From CBDHEY01 sp965262305 (GTDB lineage Bacteria; Pseudomonadota; Gammaproteobacteria; Pseudomonadales; Cellvibrionaceae), in the NCBI GenBank assembly GCA_965262305.1, contig CBDHEY010000002.1, forward strand, positions 496,001-560,000: DNA of 64,000 bases, given 5' to 3'. Under the pieces are notes generated by a model, which was not told the origin of the DNA, did not search any database, and worked only from the letters and a program-made list of their open reading frames with translations. Position 1 is the first letter of the stretch, and each line of letters begins with the position of its first letter. Shown here piece by piece: positions 8,657 to 17,360 of the stretch. Position numbers and translations under genes: made by a program.

Positions 8657-10177
8657 ATGATTACGATTAATGGTAACCGCTTTTCGCGAAAATTAATTAG
8701 ATACTCAGTGATGCTTCATCGTTATTTGGGCATAGTTTTTGGTTTAATCATATTGCTGTGGTGTCTTAGTGGTTTTGTGATGATGTTTGTTCAGTATCCT
8801 TCTTTATCAGAAGAAGAAAGATACGCTTACATGAAACCATTGCAAATTCAAAGTTGTTGCAACGTTTTAGAATCTTCCATCGATACTGAACAGCTTTTCG
8901 ATTCCTTTGTAATCAAACAATTTCCAAATGGTCCGTATTTAAAATTTCAATCCAATATAGAGAATGTTTCCATTCATGCTGAAACAGGTAGTCTTCTTCC
9001 CTCAAGTAGCAGTCAAGATCGTATCGCATATGCTAATCAAATTGCTTACCAATCAAATAGCACGGTAGTAGATTATGTCGGGCAAATTGATATTGATCAG
9101 TGGTCAATTATTCCTGGTGTTGCAAGACATTCTCCCTTTGATGTTTTTGAACTCGATGATCCTGAAAATAGCCGCCTTTATTTTTCGCGGAACTCTGGTG
9201 AGTTAGTTCAGCAAGTCAGCTATAACGAGCGTACTTGGGGTTGGGTCGGTGCGGTAATTCATTGGATTTATCCAACAATTATTCGTCAAAACACTCAGCT
9301 TTGGATTCAATTAATTATTTGGCTCTCGATCATTTCTATATTTATGGTTTTGGTGGGAGCAATTCTTGGAATTTCCCGCTTGCGACACAAAGGCCATTGG
9401 CGATCTAGCCCTTATAAAGGCCGTTTTTTTTGGCATCATTATACGAGTTTATTCACTGGTATCTTAATGCTGACATGGTTGTTTAGCGGATTAATGAGTA
9501 TGTATCCCTGGGGATTGTTAGAGGGAAGAAGCTTTTCAAAAGAAATACGAAATCTGAGAGGAGAAGGCTTTACAGTTTCTCCGCAAGTTATAAATATTCT
9601 AGAGGAAATATCTAGATTAGATTTACCTAAGGACACAGTTGAATTAAAAGGTGTACTGGTTTCTGGACATCTTAATTTAATAGCAATAAGTTCAGATTGG
9701 AAAGCATCGCTTATTCAACGTTTCGCCATTCATGATGGTATGGATAAAGAATTTCCAACAGCGGATCAGTTAGCTCATAGAATTCGACCAGAAGCGGCGA
9801 TCTTGTCTACTCATTTAATTACCGATGGTGACAGCTATTATTACAACCATCATGAAAATCGAATGTTTCCCGTATATCGAATCATCTATCAAGATGGTGA
9901 GAGAATTTATCTAGACGCACTTTCTTTTGATGTTGTTGCCGTTTTTGATAGTAATAGAAAGATGGCGCGATGGCTTTATCTTGGTCTTCATCGAGGTGAT
10001 TTTTTTCCAAATCTAAACGGTAGTTTATTGTGGTACTTATCCTGGGGGGGATTACTACTGCTTATGACTTTTGCTGTTGGAATTGGATGTTGGCTTGCTT
10101 TTCGAGTCTGGCAAAGATTACTTAAAAATCAACGTAAATCTTCATCTCGAAGTAAGAACTCTTTGGTTAGAACCTAG
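8657..10177 (+). CDS. PepSY-domain transmembrane protein
   Basis: Inner-membrane protein (506 aa) of the PepSY_TM family, often paired with TonB-dependent siderophore receptors. It is thought to act in reduction or handling of imported metal complexes; that is family knowledge and not proven. Four hydrophobic regions are visible: near residues 15-45 (MLHRYLGIVFGLIILLWC), ~215-245, ~260-285 (HHYTSLFTGILMLTWLFSG) and ~445-480. Soluble domains lie between them. Conserved histidines sit at membrane borders (MLHRY, VIHW, FWHHY, GLHRGD) and may bind heme. The ribosome-binding site is weak. It is followed after 62 bases by the TonB receptor and preceded by an operator-like palindrome. Confidence 0.8.
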   Translation: MITINGNRFSRKLIRYSVMLHRYLGIVFGLIILLWCLSGFVMMFVQYPSLSEEERYAYMKPLQIQSCCNVLESSIDTEQLFDSFVIKQFPNGPYLKFQSNIENVSIHAETGSLLPSSSSQDRIAYANQIAYQSNSTVVDYVGQIDIDQWSIIPGVARHSPFDVFELDDPENSRLYFSRNSGELVQQVSYNERTWGWVGAVIHWIYPTIIRQNTQLWIQLIIWLSIISIFMVLVGAILGISRLRHKGHWRSSPYKGRFFWHHYTSLFTGILMLTWLFSGLMSMYPWGLLEGRSFSKEIRNLRGEGFTVSPQVINILEEISRLDLPKDTVELKGVLVSGHLNLIAISSDWKASLIQRFAIHDGMDKEFPTADQLAHRIRPEAAILSTHLITDGDSYYYNHHENRMFPVYRIIYQDGERIYLDALSFDVVAVFDSNRKMARWLYLGLHRGDFFPNLNGSLLWYLSWGGLLLLMTFAVGIGCWLAFRVWQRLLKNQRKSSSRSKNSLVRT

Positions 10178-10239
10178 AAATAGGTTTTAGGCGAAAGAAA
10201 AATTTTCAAAATTGAAATCCATCATTTGGGGGTGATTAG

Positions 10240-12369
10240 ATGAAATTCAAAAAAAAATCAATGCTTGCAGGCTTAAGTCTTGTTTCTACGTTGACCCTAG
10301 CGGAAGATGAAGATAGTCGCTTAGAGGAGTTAATTATTAATGGCCAAAGGTTTTCCGATGTGAGTCAAGCGGGAAGCCGGTTGGATCTAAGCCTAAAAGA
10401 AATTCCTGCAACAGTAGACATAATAAACGGAGACGCAATTCGATATAGGCAAGATTTGTCGGTTCTTCAGGCTGTAACGAGAAGTGCAGGATTTATTGGA
10501 GCGGGTAACCCGGGTAATGGTGGCACAAGTATTACTGCTAGAGGTTTTACTGGCCAGGATGCCGTCACAAAACTCTATGATGGTAATCACTATTTTACTT
10601 TGGCTGGTACCATCACTTTCCCATTCGACACCTGGGCAGTGGATAGAATTGAAGTCTTGAAGGGTCCTGCTTCAGTGCTCTATGGACAAGGCGGAGTGGC
10701 TGGTGCAATTAATGTAGTGCCAAAATCACCAGAGGAAGATTTTGGTGTTGACTTGCGCCTGACTGCTGGAGAAAACGAGAGGAGATTTGTTGGAGCTGGA
10801 CTTACCGGAACCATTGTTGAGAATTTAAGAGGTCGGGCGGATTTTAGTAAAAGAGAATCTGACAACTGGGTGATAAATGGGGAGTCTGAGTCGGATATGA
10901 TCGCCTTAGCCTTGGAATGGGAACCGGTTGAAGATTTTATCATTACCTTAAGGCACGATGAAGGTGATCAATCGCCAATGCGATATTTCGGTATTCCTGT
11001 AGTGGATGGTGATTTTAATGAAGATTGGCTTGATCTTAATTTTAATGCGGGCGACAGTCGTATTCGATATCAAGATGAAATTACGCGTTTAATTGCGGAT
11101 TGGAATCTATCGGATTCTCTGAGTATAAATACAGAACTTTTTTCTCTTGATTCCGATCGTTATTGGCAAACGGTAGAAACCTATTCATACGACGCTGATA
11201 ATGACATGATACAGCGATTTGATCCTCTAATTATTCGACATGAATTGGAACAAAATGGATTGCGCGCTAACTTATCACTTGATACAGAACTCGGTGGTTT
11301 AGAGTGGAAAACCTCAATAGGTCTTGAGTTCACCGATATTTCAATGAATTACACATCAAATTTTAACCCGACCCATCCTAATCGTGTGGACTTTGGTGGT
11401 GACTTTGATGTTGTAGACCCAAATAATTTTGACGCAGGGTTGTGGTCAGATGTAACAGATAGCGAAGCTGCACTAGACCAAGTATCAGATGTTGATCAAA
11501 TGGCATTGTTTTTTGAAAGTCAGCTTAAAATAACGGATAGCTTCGCGCTTTTAGCCGGCTTGCGGATGGACAGAATTGAAACTGAATACGAACGCCTTAC
11601 CTACGATGATGAAGGCAATAGAGATACCTCGGGAGATAATCTCTTATTACAAGATATTGATCCAGTTATGTTTAGAGTTGGTGTCGTGAATGATATTAAT
11701 TCCGATACTGCTTTTTACGTGCAGTATTCCACTGGTGAAACTCATCCAAACGGTGGCGATGTACTTCGAGTCAGAAGCAATTTCCGTGAATCTGAAACAG
11801 TGACAACGGAGCAGTTTGAGGTTGGATTAAAGCAGGCACTTTTTTTTGATCGATTAAACTGGAGCTTCGCGTTGTTTGATATAACCAAAAAGGATTTGTT
11901 GATTGATGACCCTGATAGTCCAGACCCGACCGATGTTGTTAGTGTTCCGGAACAGACTTCACAGGGTGTGGAGGCGAGTTTGAGTTTTGTGCCAACGGAT
12001 AGTTTTACGGGTTATGCCAATCTGGCGATAGTCGATGCTGAGAGAGGTACGGGAACCGAAACTATTTCGACTCCTTATGTACCTAACACAGCAATAAATG
12101 CTGGAGCGCTTTATGATCCGGTTGAATACATCCGCATTGGCGCGGACATCCGATATGTCGATGAAATTTCGCACCCGAATAACCCCTTACCGTCGTATAC
12201 GATACTAGATGTGTCTTTGGCGTGGATTATAAATGAAAACGTTCGCGTAACGATAAATGCATTGAATGTCACTGATGAGTTGTACGCTTCTTCAGATCAT
12301 TGGACAGGAGGGCAGTGGAGTGTTGGCCAACCAAGAACAACTAGTCTTACGTTGGATCTTGAATTCTAA
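10240..12369 (+). CDS. TonB-dependent siderophore-type outer-membrane receptor
   Basis: Outer-membrane receptor (709 aa). It has a signal peptide (basic start, cleavage near LTLA-EDED), a plug domain at about residues 50-165 (SLKEIPATVDIINGDAI, ITARGF, DRIEVLKGPASVLYGQGGVAG) and a beta-barrel ending in a C-terminal Phe (LTLDLEF). The plug pattern is that of siderophore receptors of the FhuA/FepA kind. GGGGGTGATTAG precedes the ATG. Its partner is the upstream PepSY protein. Because both lie behind a palindrome shared with zinc genes, I infer uptake of a zinc-metallophore complex, but an iron siderophore is equally compatible with the protein sequence. Confidence 0.88.
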   Translation: MKFKKKSMLAGLSLVSTLTLAEDEDSRLEELIINGQRFSDVSQAGSRLDLSLKEIPATVDIINGDAIRYRQDLSVLQAVTRSAGFIGAGNPGNGGTSITARGFTGQDAVTKLYDGNHYFTLAGTITFPFDTWAVDRIEVLKGPASVLYGQGGVAGAINVVPKSPEEDFGVDLRLTAGENERRFVGAGLTGTIVENLRGRADFSKRESDNWVINGESESDMIALALEWEPVEDFIITLRHDEGDQSPMRYFGIPVVDGDFNEDWLDLNFNAGDSRIRYQDEITRLIADWNLSDSLSINTELFSLDSDRYWQTVETYSYDADNDMIQRFDPLIIRHELEQNGLRANLSLDTELGGLEWKTSIGLEFTDISMNYTSNFNPTHPNRVDFGGDFDVVDPNNFDAGLWSDVTDSEAALDQVSDVDQMALFFESQLKITDSFALLAGLRMDRIETEYERLTYDDEGNRDTSGDNLLLQDIDPVMFRVGVVNDINSDTAFYVQYSTGETHPNGGDVLRVRSNFRESETVTTEQFEVGLKQALFFDRLNWSFALFDITKKDLLIDDPDSPDPTDVVSVPEQTSQGVEASLSFVPTDSFTGYANLAIVDAERGTGTETISTPYVPNTAINAGALYDPVEYIRIGADIRYVDEISHPNNPLPSYTILDVSLAWIINENVRVTINALNVTDELYASSDHWTGGQWSVGQPRTTSLTLDLEF

Positions 12370-12423
12370 AAAGAAGATTCGGCCTATTTGATTGAAACTA
12401 TCCGTGTAAAATAATTTCTTTTT

Positions 12424-13443
12424 TCAGGCTTGTTTTATTTGAGAGGTCGAGATCTCTCTGAGCTGTTGTCGCGAGCTGAGTAACAATCGCTGTAAAGTGA
12501 TTAGGTGAGGAAACTCTACTAACATACCTATAATAATGGCGGTGTAAATAAGAGGCTGATTTGGAATTGCCGCCATGGTTGCAGCTAGCATTAACGGTGC
12601 GTTACGCGCTGCAATCGTCATAGTAAGTAAAGCGCGCTCAGGGTATTTTAGGCGAAAGTAGTGACTTAAAATTTGGCTTAGTAGAAATGTTATAAAAAAG
12701 AATGAGAACAAAGCTAATAATGCCCAGCCTAATATGTCAAAGTTCTCGATAATCACCGAAATATTTCCGGCAAAAATTTGGAGCACTAATAACGCAGTTA
12801 TCCATGATGTTAGACCATCAGCCTTCTGTATAACACCAACAACACTCACTCGAGTTCGATTTAAAAGTAGATAAAATGTTTTGTGTGCAATAAAAGCGAA
12901 TAGCAGAGGTAACATAAACCACTGAAGTAATGTGTAACCTATGGTGGTGGCTTCAACGGGTGCTGAGTTTTGGGTAAACCATTGTAAAAAGAAAGGGTAC
13001 AGCAGCAATTGTACCGTCATATTAATTGGTATTAACGCTGCACCTAAAGCTACATTACCCTCGGATAGCCTTGTAAAACTCAAGAACCAGTCAGTGCATG
13101 GTGACATGAAGTAAATAACTAAACCCACCATGAAAAGGGGATATGCTGAAAGAAACAGTGACGCGATTCCGTACCCAATCAGGGGTATGAAAACAAAATT
13201 AGCAATTAACGTAATTAATAGAAATCGTAAGTTCTTTGCCGCTCGAAAAAAGTCGGAAAAACGTACCGAGAAAAGTAGGAGAGAGATTAAAGCGATAAGC
13301 GTGTAATCGACTAAACCACTCAACCATTTCCCTGCAGTTGGCATTACGTGGCCGAATAGCGATCCTACAAGAATACTCGCGATCAAAATGACTGTCGAAC
13401 TACTCATTCCTCGAGCGCTTTCTAAAAATACTGGACCTAGCAC
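12424..13443 (-). CDS. ACR3/bile-acid-symporter-superfamily transporter
   Basis: Inner-membrane transporter (339 aa) with about ten helices, of the SBF/ACR3 superfamily. The segment FMSPCTDWFLSFTRLSEGN matches the ACR3 region carrying the conserved cysteine that is essential for arsenite efflux. ARNAPLMLAATMA is also typical. I keep the GTG start at 13443 because GAGGG lies six bases upstream and it overlaps the end of the flavoprotein gene. An ATG at 13407 (MSSSTVIL) is the alternative, but its GAGGA directly abuts the start. Substrate could be arsenite, an organic anion or a metal complex. No arsR or arsC gene is in the neighbourhood. Confidence 0.75.
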   Translation of the reverse strand: MLGPVFLESARGMSSSTVILIASILVGSLFGHVMPTAGKWLSGLVDYTLIALISLLLFSVRFSDFFRAAKNLRFLLITLIANFVFIPLIGYGIASLFLSAYPLFMVGLVIYFMSPCTDWFLSFTRLSEGNVALGAALIPINMTVQLLLYPFFLQWFTQNSAPVEATTIGYTLLQWFMLPLLFAFIAHKTFYLLLNRTRVSVVGVIQKADGLTSWITALLVLQIFAGNISVIIENFDILGWALLALFSFFFITFLLSQILSHYFRLKYPERALLTMTIAARNAPLMLAATMAAIPNQPLIYTAIIIGMLVEFPHLITLQRLLLSSRQQLREISTSQIKQA

Positions 13444-14558
13444 TCACAACCCTCGCAACACTCGGTGTTACCAAACGGGCCCCAGGCGTTATCGATTGTG
13501 CTTTCTGAAGTATCAAAGCCTTGCATTCGCAAGCATATCTGATTGGCTATGCGAGCAAAGCGTTGACGAAATTTATAAATAAAACAGTATATCAGTTGAT
13601 CTTGGCGTACTTGTGGGCCGACCAGGAAAAGCCCTGGTGTTTGCAACGATTCATCTAGGTCACTCAACTGTATCCGTCCGTCGTTATCCCACGTCCAGAG
13701 ATCGGCAATTTGCACAGCGCCACCGCCCTTGACAAAACCGGTTCCCAAGATGGGAGATTGCTTTGCGGTCCAAGAGCGCCCATCGGCTGCATGCACAATG
13801 ATATCGGATTCATTGTTGTCTGTTATTTTTACTACATCGGCTCCGTACACGATCTCTAGTCGATCATTTGACTCGACTTCACGCAAGCGTTCTCGAGTGT
13901 ATGGAGATAAAGTCAAACTAGGATCAGAAACATCCGGTAAATCCCAAGTGGGTTTGCGAACAAGTAAGCGAACCCTACTGCCAAGTTTAAGAAGGTTTAT
14001 TGCAGCATCTAGCCCACTCTCATAACCGCCGATGACGATGTGATCACCAACGTTTACTTGTTGCCAATCTTCAATATGTGCATAGTGAGTGCAAAGGTGA
14101 GCACCGGGGAAAGAGTTTAAGTCAGGGAATTGATATTCGCCGCATGCCCATATTAAATATTCTGTATGCAATTCTCCAAAATCGGTAATTAGGTGAAAGC
14201 CACCTTCTGGATAGGCATAAACTTGCAGGACTTTGCAATCGCAACCAACGGGTAGGTCTGCTGCCTCGACTAAGGTTGATAGGTAGTCTGCGTACTGATT
14301 GCCGCTCAAATGTTCTGCACCAGCAAAAATAGCGGGCGACGTTAATTCATCGACAGCGTTTAAGTCTGCCAATCCAAATGGGTTGCTATTAAATGAGGGC
14401 GTGATTAATCGAGTTTGTGCTGGCCATCGTCGAAAGGACTCTCCAATGCGTTCACTCTCGAGCACACAGAATTGTAGCCCATCTATCTTCCTTAATTCCA
14501 ATGCCATGCCGATCCCTGCAGGACCTGCGCCTACTATGACAACGTCAAAGCTTTGCAT
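13437..14558 (-). CDS. FAD/NAD(P)-dependent oxidoreductase with Cys-rich C-terminus
   Basis: Cytoplasmic flavoprotein (373 aa) of the flavin monooxygenase/thioredoxin-reductase-like fold. It has an N-terminal FAD-binding motif VIVGAGPAGIG (residues 7-17), a second dinucleotide motif IVIGGYESGLDAA near residue 180, and FLVGPQV near the C-terminal FAD site. The chain ends in CCEGCEC, a likely thiol or metal-binding tail. No CxxC active site of thioredoxin reductase type is seen. It overlaps the ACR3-like transporter gene. Similar flavoproteins (ArsO/ArsH-like context) occur beside ACR3 genes, so metal(loid) handling is plausible. A spaced inverted repeat lies just upstream (14599-14624). Confidence 0.8.
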   Translation of the reverse strand: MQSFDVVIVGAGPAGIGMALELRKIDGLQFCVLESERIGESFRRWPAQTRLITPSFNSNPFGLADLNAVDELTSPAIFAGAEHLSGNQYADYLSTLVEAADLPVGCDCKVLQVYAYPEGGFHLITDFGELHTEYLIWACGEYQFPDLNSFPGAHLCTHYAHIEDWQQVNVGDHIVIGGYESGLDAAINLLKLGSRVRLLVRKPTWDLPDVSDPSLTLSPYTRERLREVESNDRLEIVYGADVVKITDNNESDIIVHAADGRSWTAKQSPILGTGFVKGGGAVQIADLWTWDNDGRIQLSDLDESLQTPGLFLVGPQVRQDQLIYCFIYKFRQRFARIANQICLRMQGFDTSESTIDNAWGPFGNTECCEGCEC

Positions 14559-14598
14559 ACGCGAATTTCACACTAATTTCTTGGGGGATATTTGATGA

Positions 14599-14624
14599 AT
14601 ATGACTAAAATATCTAAATCATAT
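14599..14624. promoter_or_regulatory. Spaced inverted repeat upstream of flavoprotein operon
   Basis: ATATGA (14599-14604) and TCATAT (14619-14624) are the same half-sites as in the four Zur-like operators, but separated by 14 bases instead of 4, one helical turn more. The match extends to 7 bases each side (AATATGA/TCATATT). It lies about 40-65 bases before the flavoprotein start. It could bind the same regulator, an ArsR/SmtB-type protein, or be chance in AT-rich DNA. Confidence 0.35.
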
Positions 14625-14751
14625 TCTACTTACTAAATTATTTTCCTGAATTCTGACTAAATTTTTATCGGTCTAAAAATGACTGATGTAAATGAGCTAG
14701 CTCAAAACATACTGTTATTTAACAGGTAATACATACGTATAGTTTCAGCAA

Positions 14752-14970
14752 CTATCTTAACTCATTCTTAGCTCGTTCAAACCAGGCCAGAGTATTAATT
14801 CTTTGTTGTTCACCATAAAGTTGAACGAATTGTTGTGTTGAAGGGTCTTCTAGTGAATTTAAAGATTTTATTCGCGTATCGATATAGGGCTTTGTGAGCT
14901 TTTGCTGGCCAACTACCGTGATGTAGTGATGCCATTCTTCATAGCTTTGAGGAATAACAGGGTTACTCAT
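14752..14970 (-). CDS. Small conserved hypothetical protein downstream of dksA2
   Basis: A 72-residue soluble protein, rich in charged and aromatic residues (SYEEWHHYITV, LAWFERAKNELR), without a motif that I can name. It begins eight bases after the DksA-like stop and is surely co-transcribed with it. The ribosome-binding site is weak, which suggests translation coupled to dksA2. Function unknown. Confidence 0.65.
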   Translation of the reverse strand: MSNPVIPQSYEEWHHYITVVGQQKLTKPYIDTRIKSLNSLEDPSTQQFVQLYGEQQRINTLAWFERAKNELR

Positions 14971-14978
14971 AAATACAT

Positions 14979-15410
14979 CTAGCCTTTATAGTGGTGCTCT
15001 TTTATTTCTTTTAGTGACTTTACTTCTGCGCAGTATTCTGCGGTAGGGCGAGCTAACAAACGCAGAATTCCAATAGGTTCTCCAGATTCTAGGCAATATC
15101 CATATTCACCAGACCGTATACGATCCAATGATTGTTTGATTTTTGGTAAAAGTTTTTGTTCTCTATCAAGAATTCGAAGCGCGATAATAGATTGTTCTTC
15201 GCGAGAAGCCCTGTCGTTCTCATCGCTGGTATCCGATTCACTCGTCATTTGATCAATGGTCATTTGAATTCGTTGGCGAGTTGATTCGTGAAGCTCTAAT
15301 AACTTCTCTCTAAAGAATGCGAGTTGCTCCGCATTCATATAATCTTCTTCTGGAGCTGCTTTTATTTGCTCTTCAGTGAGTATTTGAGGTTCTGAATTGG
15401 ACGAGTTCAA
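14979..15410 (-). CDS. dksA2: DksA/TraR-family regulator, zinc-independent (DksA2-like)
   Basis: RNA polymerase secondary-channel regulator (143 aa) that works with ppGpp. It has the coiled-coil tip motif DENDRA (DxxDxA, residues 63-68) and the C-terminal globular domain GEYGYCLESGEPIGILRL...RPTAEYCAEVK. In classical DksA the zinc finger is C-x2-C-x17-C-x2-C; here those positions are Cys106, Ser109, Cys127 and Val130, so two of four ligands are gone. Such paralogues replace DksA when zinc is scarce and are Zur-repressed in Pseudomonas. The start is TTG with GGAGG six to seven bases upstream. A 24-base perfect palindrome lies 138 bases upstream. Confidence 0.88.
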   Translation of the reverse strand: MNSSNSEPQILTEEQIKAAPEEDYMNAEQLAFFREKLLELHESTRQRIQMTIDQMTSESDTSDENDRASREEQSIIALRILDREQKLLPKIKQSLDRIRSGEYGYCLESGEPIGILRLLARPTAEYCAEVKSLKEIKEHHYKG

Positions 15411-15828
15411 AATATTCCTCCACTGGCTATTTTTGCTAAAGGCAAAACCTTAATTTTGGAACTAAATTTAGGTTTCTACGTCGGTATCTTTTTATGACGC
15501 CATTAGTATAAATCCTTGTTAATTCGATGATTCGACCGACGAGTATAATAGATATGATGCATCATATCTATACTAGTAGATTTCTTTTCGTTGCTAACAG
15601 AACACAATTTAGATTATTAAACCTATTCTCAAGATGGCCAAAAACTCATTAAAATCGAGGAAATGTGTTTCTTCTTTTGTCATCTTTTACAACCGAAGTG
15701 TGGGGACTTCTGTGCTAATCTTTATCTAGCTGTGTTAAATGTATCCACAATTTTTATCATAGATTAATTAACAAACCACACGAAGTTGTTGGTTAATATG
15801 TGTCTCGCTAGGATTAAGGAGGCTTTTT
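15411..15828. other. Intergenic region between dksA2 and histidine kinase
   Basis: This region between divergent genes holds the operator at 15548-15571 and must contain both promoters. Apart from that palindrome and AT-rich DNA I see nothing in it. Confidence 0.4.
15548..15571. promoter_or_regulatory. Putative Zur-type operator, copy 4 (24-base perfect palindrome)
   Basis: The left half is ATAGATATGATG and the right half is its exact reverse complement, a perfect 24-base palindrome. It contains ATATGA-TGCA-TCATAT at 15552-15567, the strongest of the four copies. It lies between dksA2 (minus) and the histidine kinase gene (plus); given the other sites, dksA2 is the more likely target. Confidence 0.68.
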
Positions 15829-17358
15829 ATGGAAGAAACTCCTTTAAAAGCAAATCAAAACCTCTCTAAAAATCGCTCAGCTGATAACGCTGTAATACTA
15901 GAAGCGGTTCTAAACACGGTGCTAGATGGCATCATTACTATAAACAATCTCGGTATTATTCAGAGCTTTAATCTTTCTGCAGAAAGAATATTTGGTTATT
16001 CATTAGAAGAGGTCATCGGGAAAAACGTTAAGATGTTAATGCCTGCCCCTTATCATGGAGAGCATGATCATTACTTAAAAAACTATCATGATACAGGTGA
16101 TAAGAAGATCATTGGCATTGGCCGTAAAGTAAGTGCAAGGCGCAAAGACGGTAGCATTTTTTCAATGGAACTAGGTGTGAACGAAATGGAAATTTCTGGG
16201 GAAAAAATGTTTGTTGGCACCATTCGAGACGTTTCTGACCGGGAGCAGGCGCAACAGGAAATGCGAGATAGTGAAGCGAAAATGCGAGCCATCTTGGATA
16301 ACACTGTGGATGGAATGATCACTATTGACGAGAACGGCAGAATTGAAACTTTTAATCGTGCTTGCACAATAATTTTTGGTTATAAACCAGAAGAGGTTTT
16401 AGGTCAGAACGTTAAAATGTTAATGCCCGACCCTTACTATAGCGAACATGACGATTATCTCAAAAAATACAATAGCACCGGCGTAAATCAAATTATCGGT
16501 GTGGGCCGGGAAGTTGAAGGTAAACGTAAAGACGGCACAATTTTTCCTTTGGATCTTTCTGTGAGTGAAGTTCGTGTAAAAGATCGCACTATTTATAGTG
16601 GAATCGTGCGTGATATTACAGAAAGAAAACATGCGGAAGAGAAGCTTCGACAGGCAAATGCAGAGCTGGAGGAGTTTGCGTATCGCACCTCACATGATCT
16701 TAGGTCTCCATTAGTATCTTCCATTGGACTTTTAAAATATGCAGAAGAGTCAATAAAAAATAAAAAAAATAGTCGTGCAATAGATATGTTAGAGCTTGCC
16801 CAAAAATCTTTGAGAGGTTTGGAGCACCTCATTAAAAACATTCTCTCTTTAACAAAAATGAAAAACCTAGAGGAAGAGGATAAATACCTTAGCGTAGCTG
16901 AAGTTATAGATTCTGTCTTAGAGAGGTTAAGCCAATTAAATGATTTTGAGCGACTTGATGTGCAGGTTCAATCAACCTTTAAAGAAAAAATCTTAACCAA
17001 AGAAAGTCGCTTTGTTCTTATTCTAGAAAATTTGACCTCCAATGCGATTAAATACCAAGATAAAAATAAAGAAAAGTCTTTTATGCGGATACAAACATAT
17101 TCATTAGAAAATAATTTTATTTTAACGGTAGAAGATAATGGTTTGGGTATTCCGAAAGAGAATCAGGATAAATTGTTTATGATGTTTAAACGCTTTCACC
17201 CTAAAATTTCTTTTGGCTCTGGGCTTGGATTATATATGATAAAAAAAAGCACGGATGTCATTGGTGGAAAAATTTCATTTACTGATACTGGAGACGGCTC
17301 GATGTTTTGTCTCTCTATTCCGATTGAAAAAAACGATAATAGTTTGATAGAGAATTAG
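15829..17358 (+). CDS. Two-PAS sensor histidine kinase (FixL-like PAS)
   Basis: Sensor kinase (509 aa) with no transmembrane helix, so cytoplasmic. It has tandem PAS domains at ~22-140 and ~148-268, a short coil, a HisKA domain with phospho-acceptor His289 (SHDLRSPL), and a HATPase domain (NAIKYQ, EDNGLGIP, SGLGLYMIKK). Both PAS domains resemble the FixL heme domain: the axial-ligand His aligns with His79 and His207 (EHD.YL) and the regulatory Arg with Arg99 and Arg227 (IIGIGR/IIGVGR). Heme-based gas sensing is therefore possible but inferred. GGAGG lies before the ATG. The response regulator gene follows after two bases. Confidence 0.88.
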   Translation: MEETPLKANQNLSKNRSADNAVILEAVLNTVLDGIITINNLGIIQSFNLSAERIFGYSLEEVIGKNVKMLMPAPYHGEHDHYLKNYHDTGDKKIIGIGRKVSARRKDGSIFSMELGVNEMEISGEKMFVGTIRDVSDREQAQQEMRDSEAKMRAILDNTVDGMITIDENGRIETFNRACTIIFGYKPEEVLGQNVKMLMPDPYYSEHDDYLKKYNSTGVNQIIGVGREVEGKRKDGTIFPLDLSVSEVRVKDRTIYSGIVRDITERKHAEEKLRQANAELEEFAYRTSHDLRSPLVSSIGLLKYAEESIKNKKNSRAIDMLELAQKSLRGLEHLIKNILSLTKMKNLEEEDKYLSVAEVIDSVLERLSQLNDFERLDVQVQSTFKEKILTKESRFVLILENLTSNAIKYQDKNKEKSFMRIQTYSLENNFILTVEDNGLGIPKENQDKLFMMFKRFHPKISFGSGLGLYMIKKSTDVIGGKISFTDTGDGSMFCLSIPIEKNDNSLIEN

Positions 17359-17360
17359 AT

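Noticed and set aside
13729..14595. Plus-strand frames inside the flavoprotein gene
   Set aside because: Shadow frames with Ser/Arg-rich composition and no translation signals.
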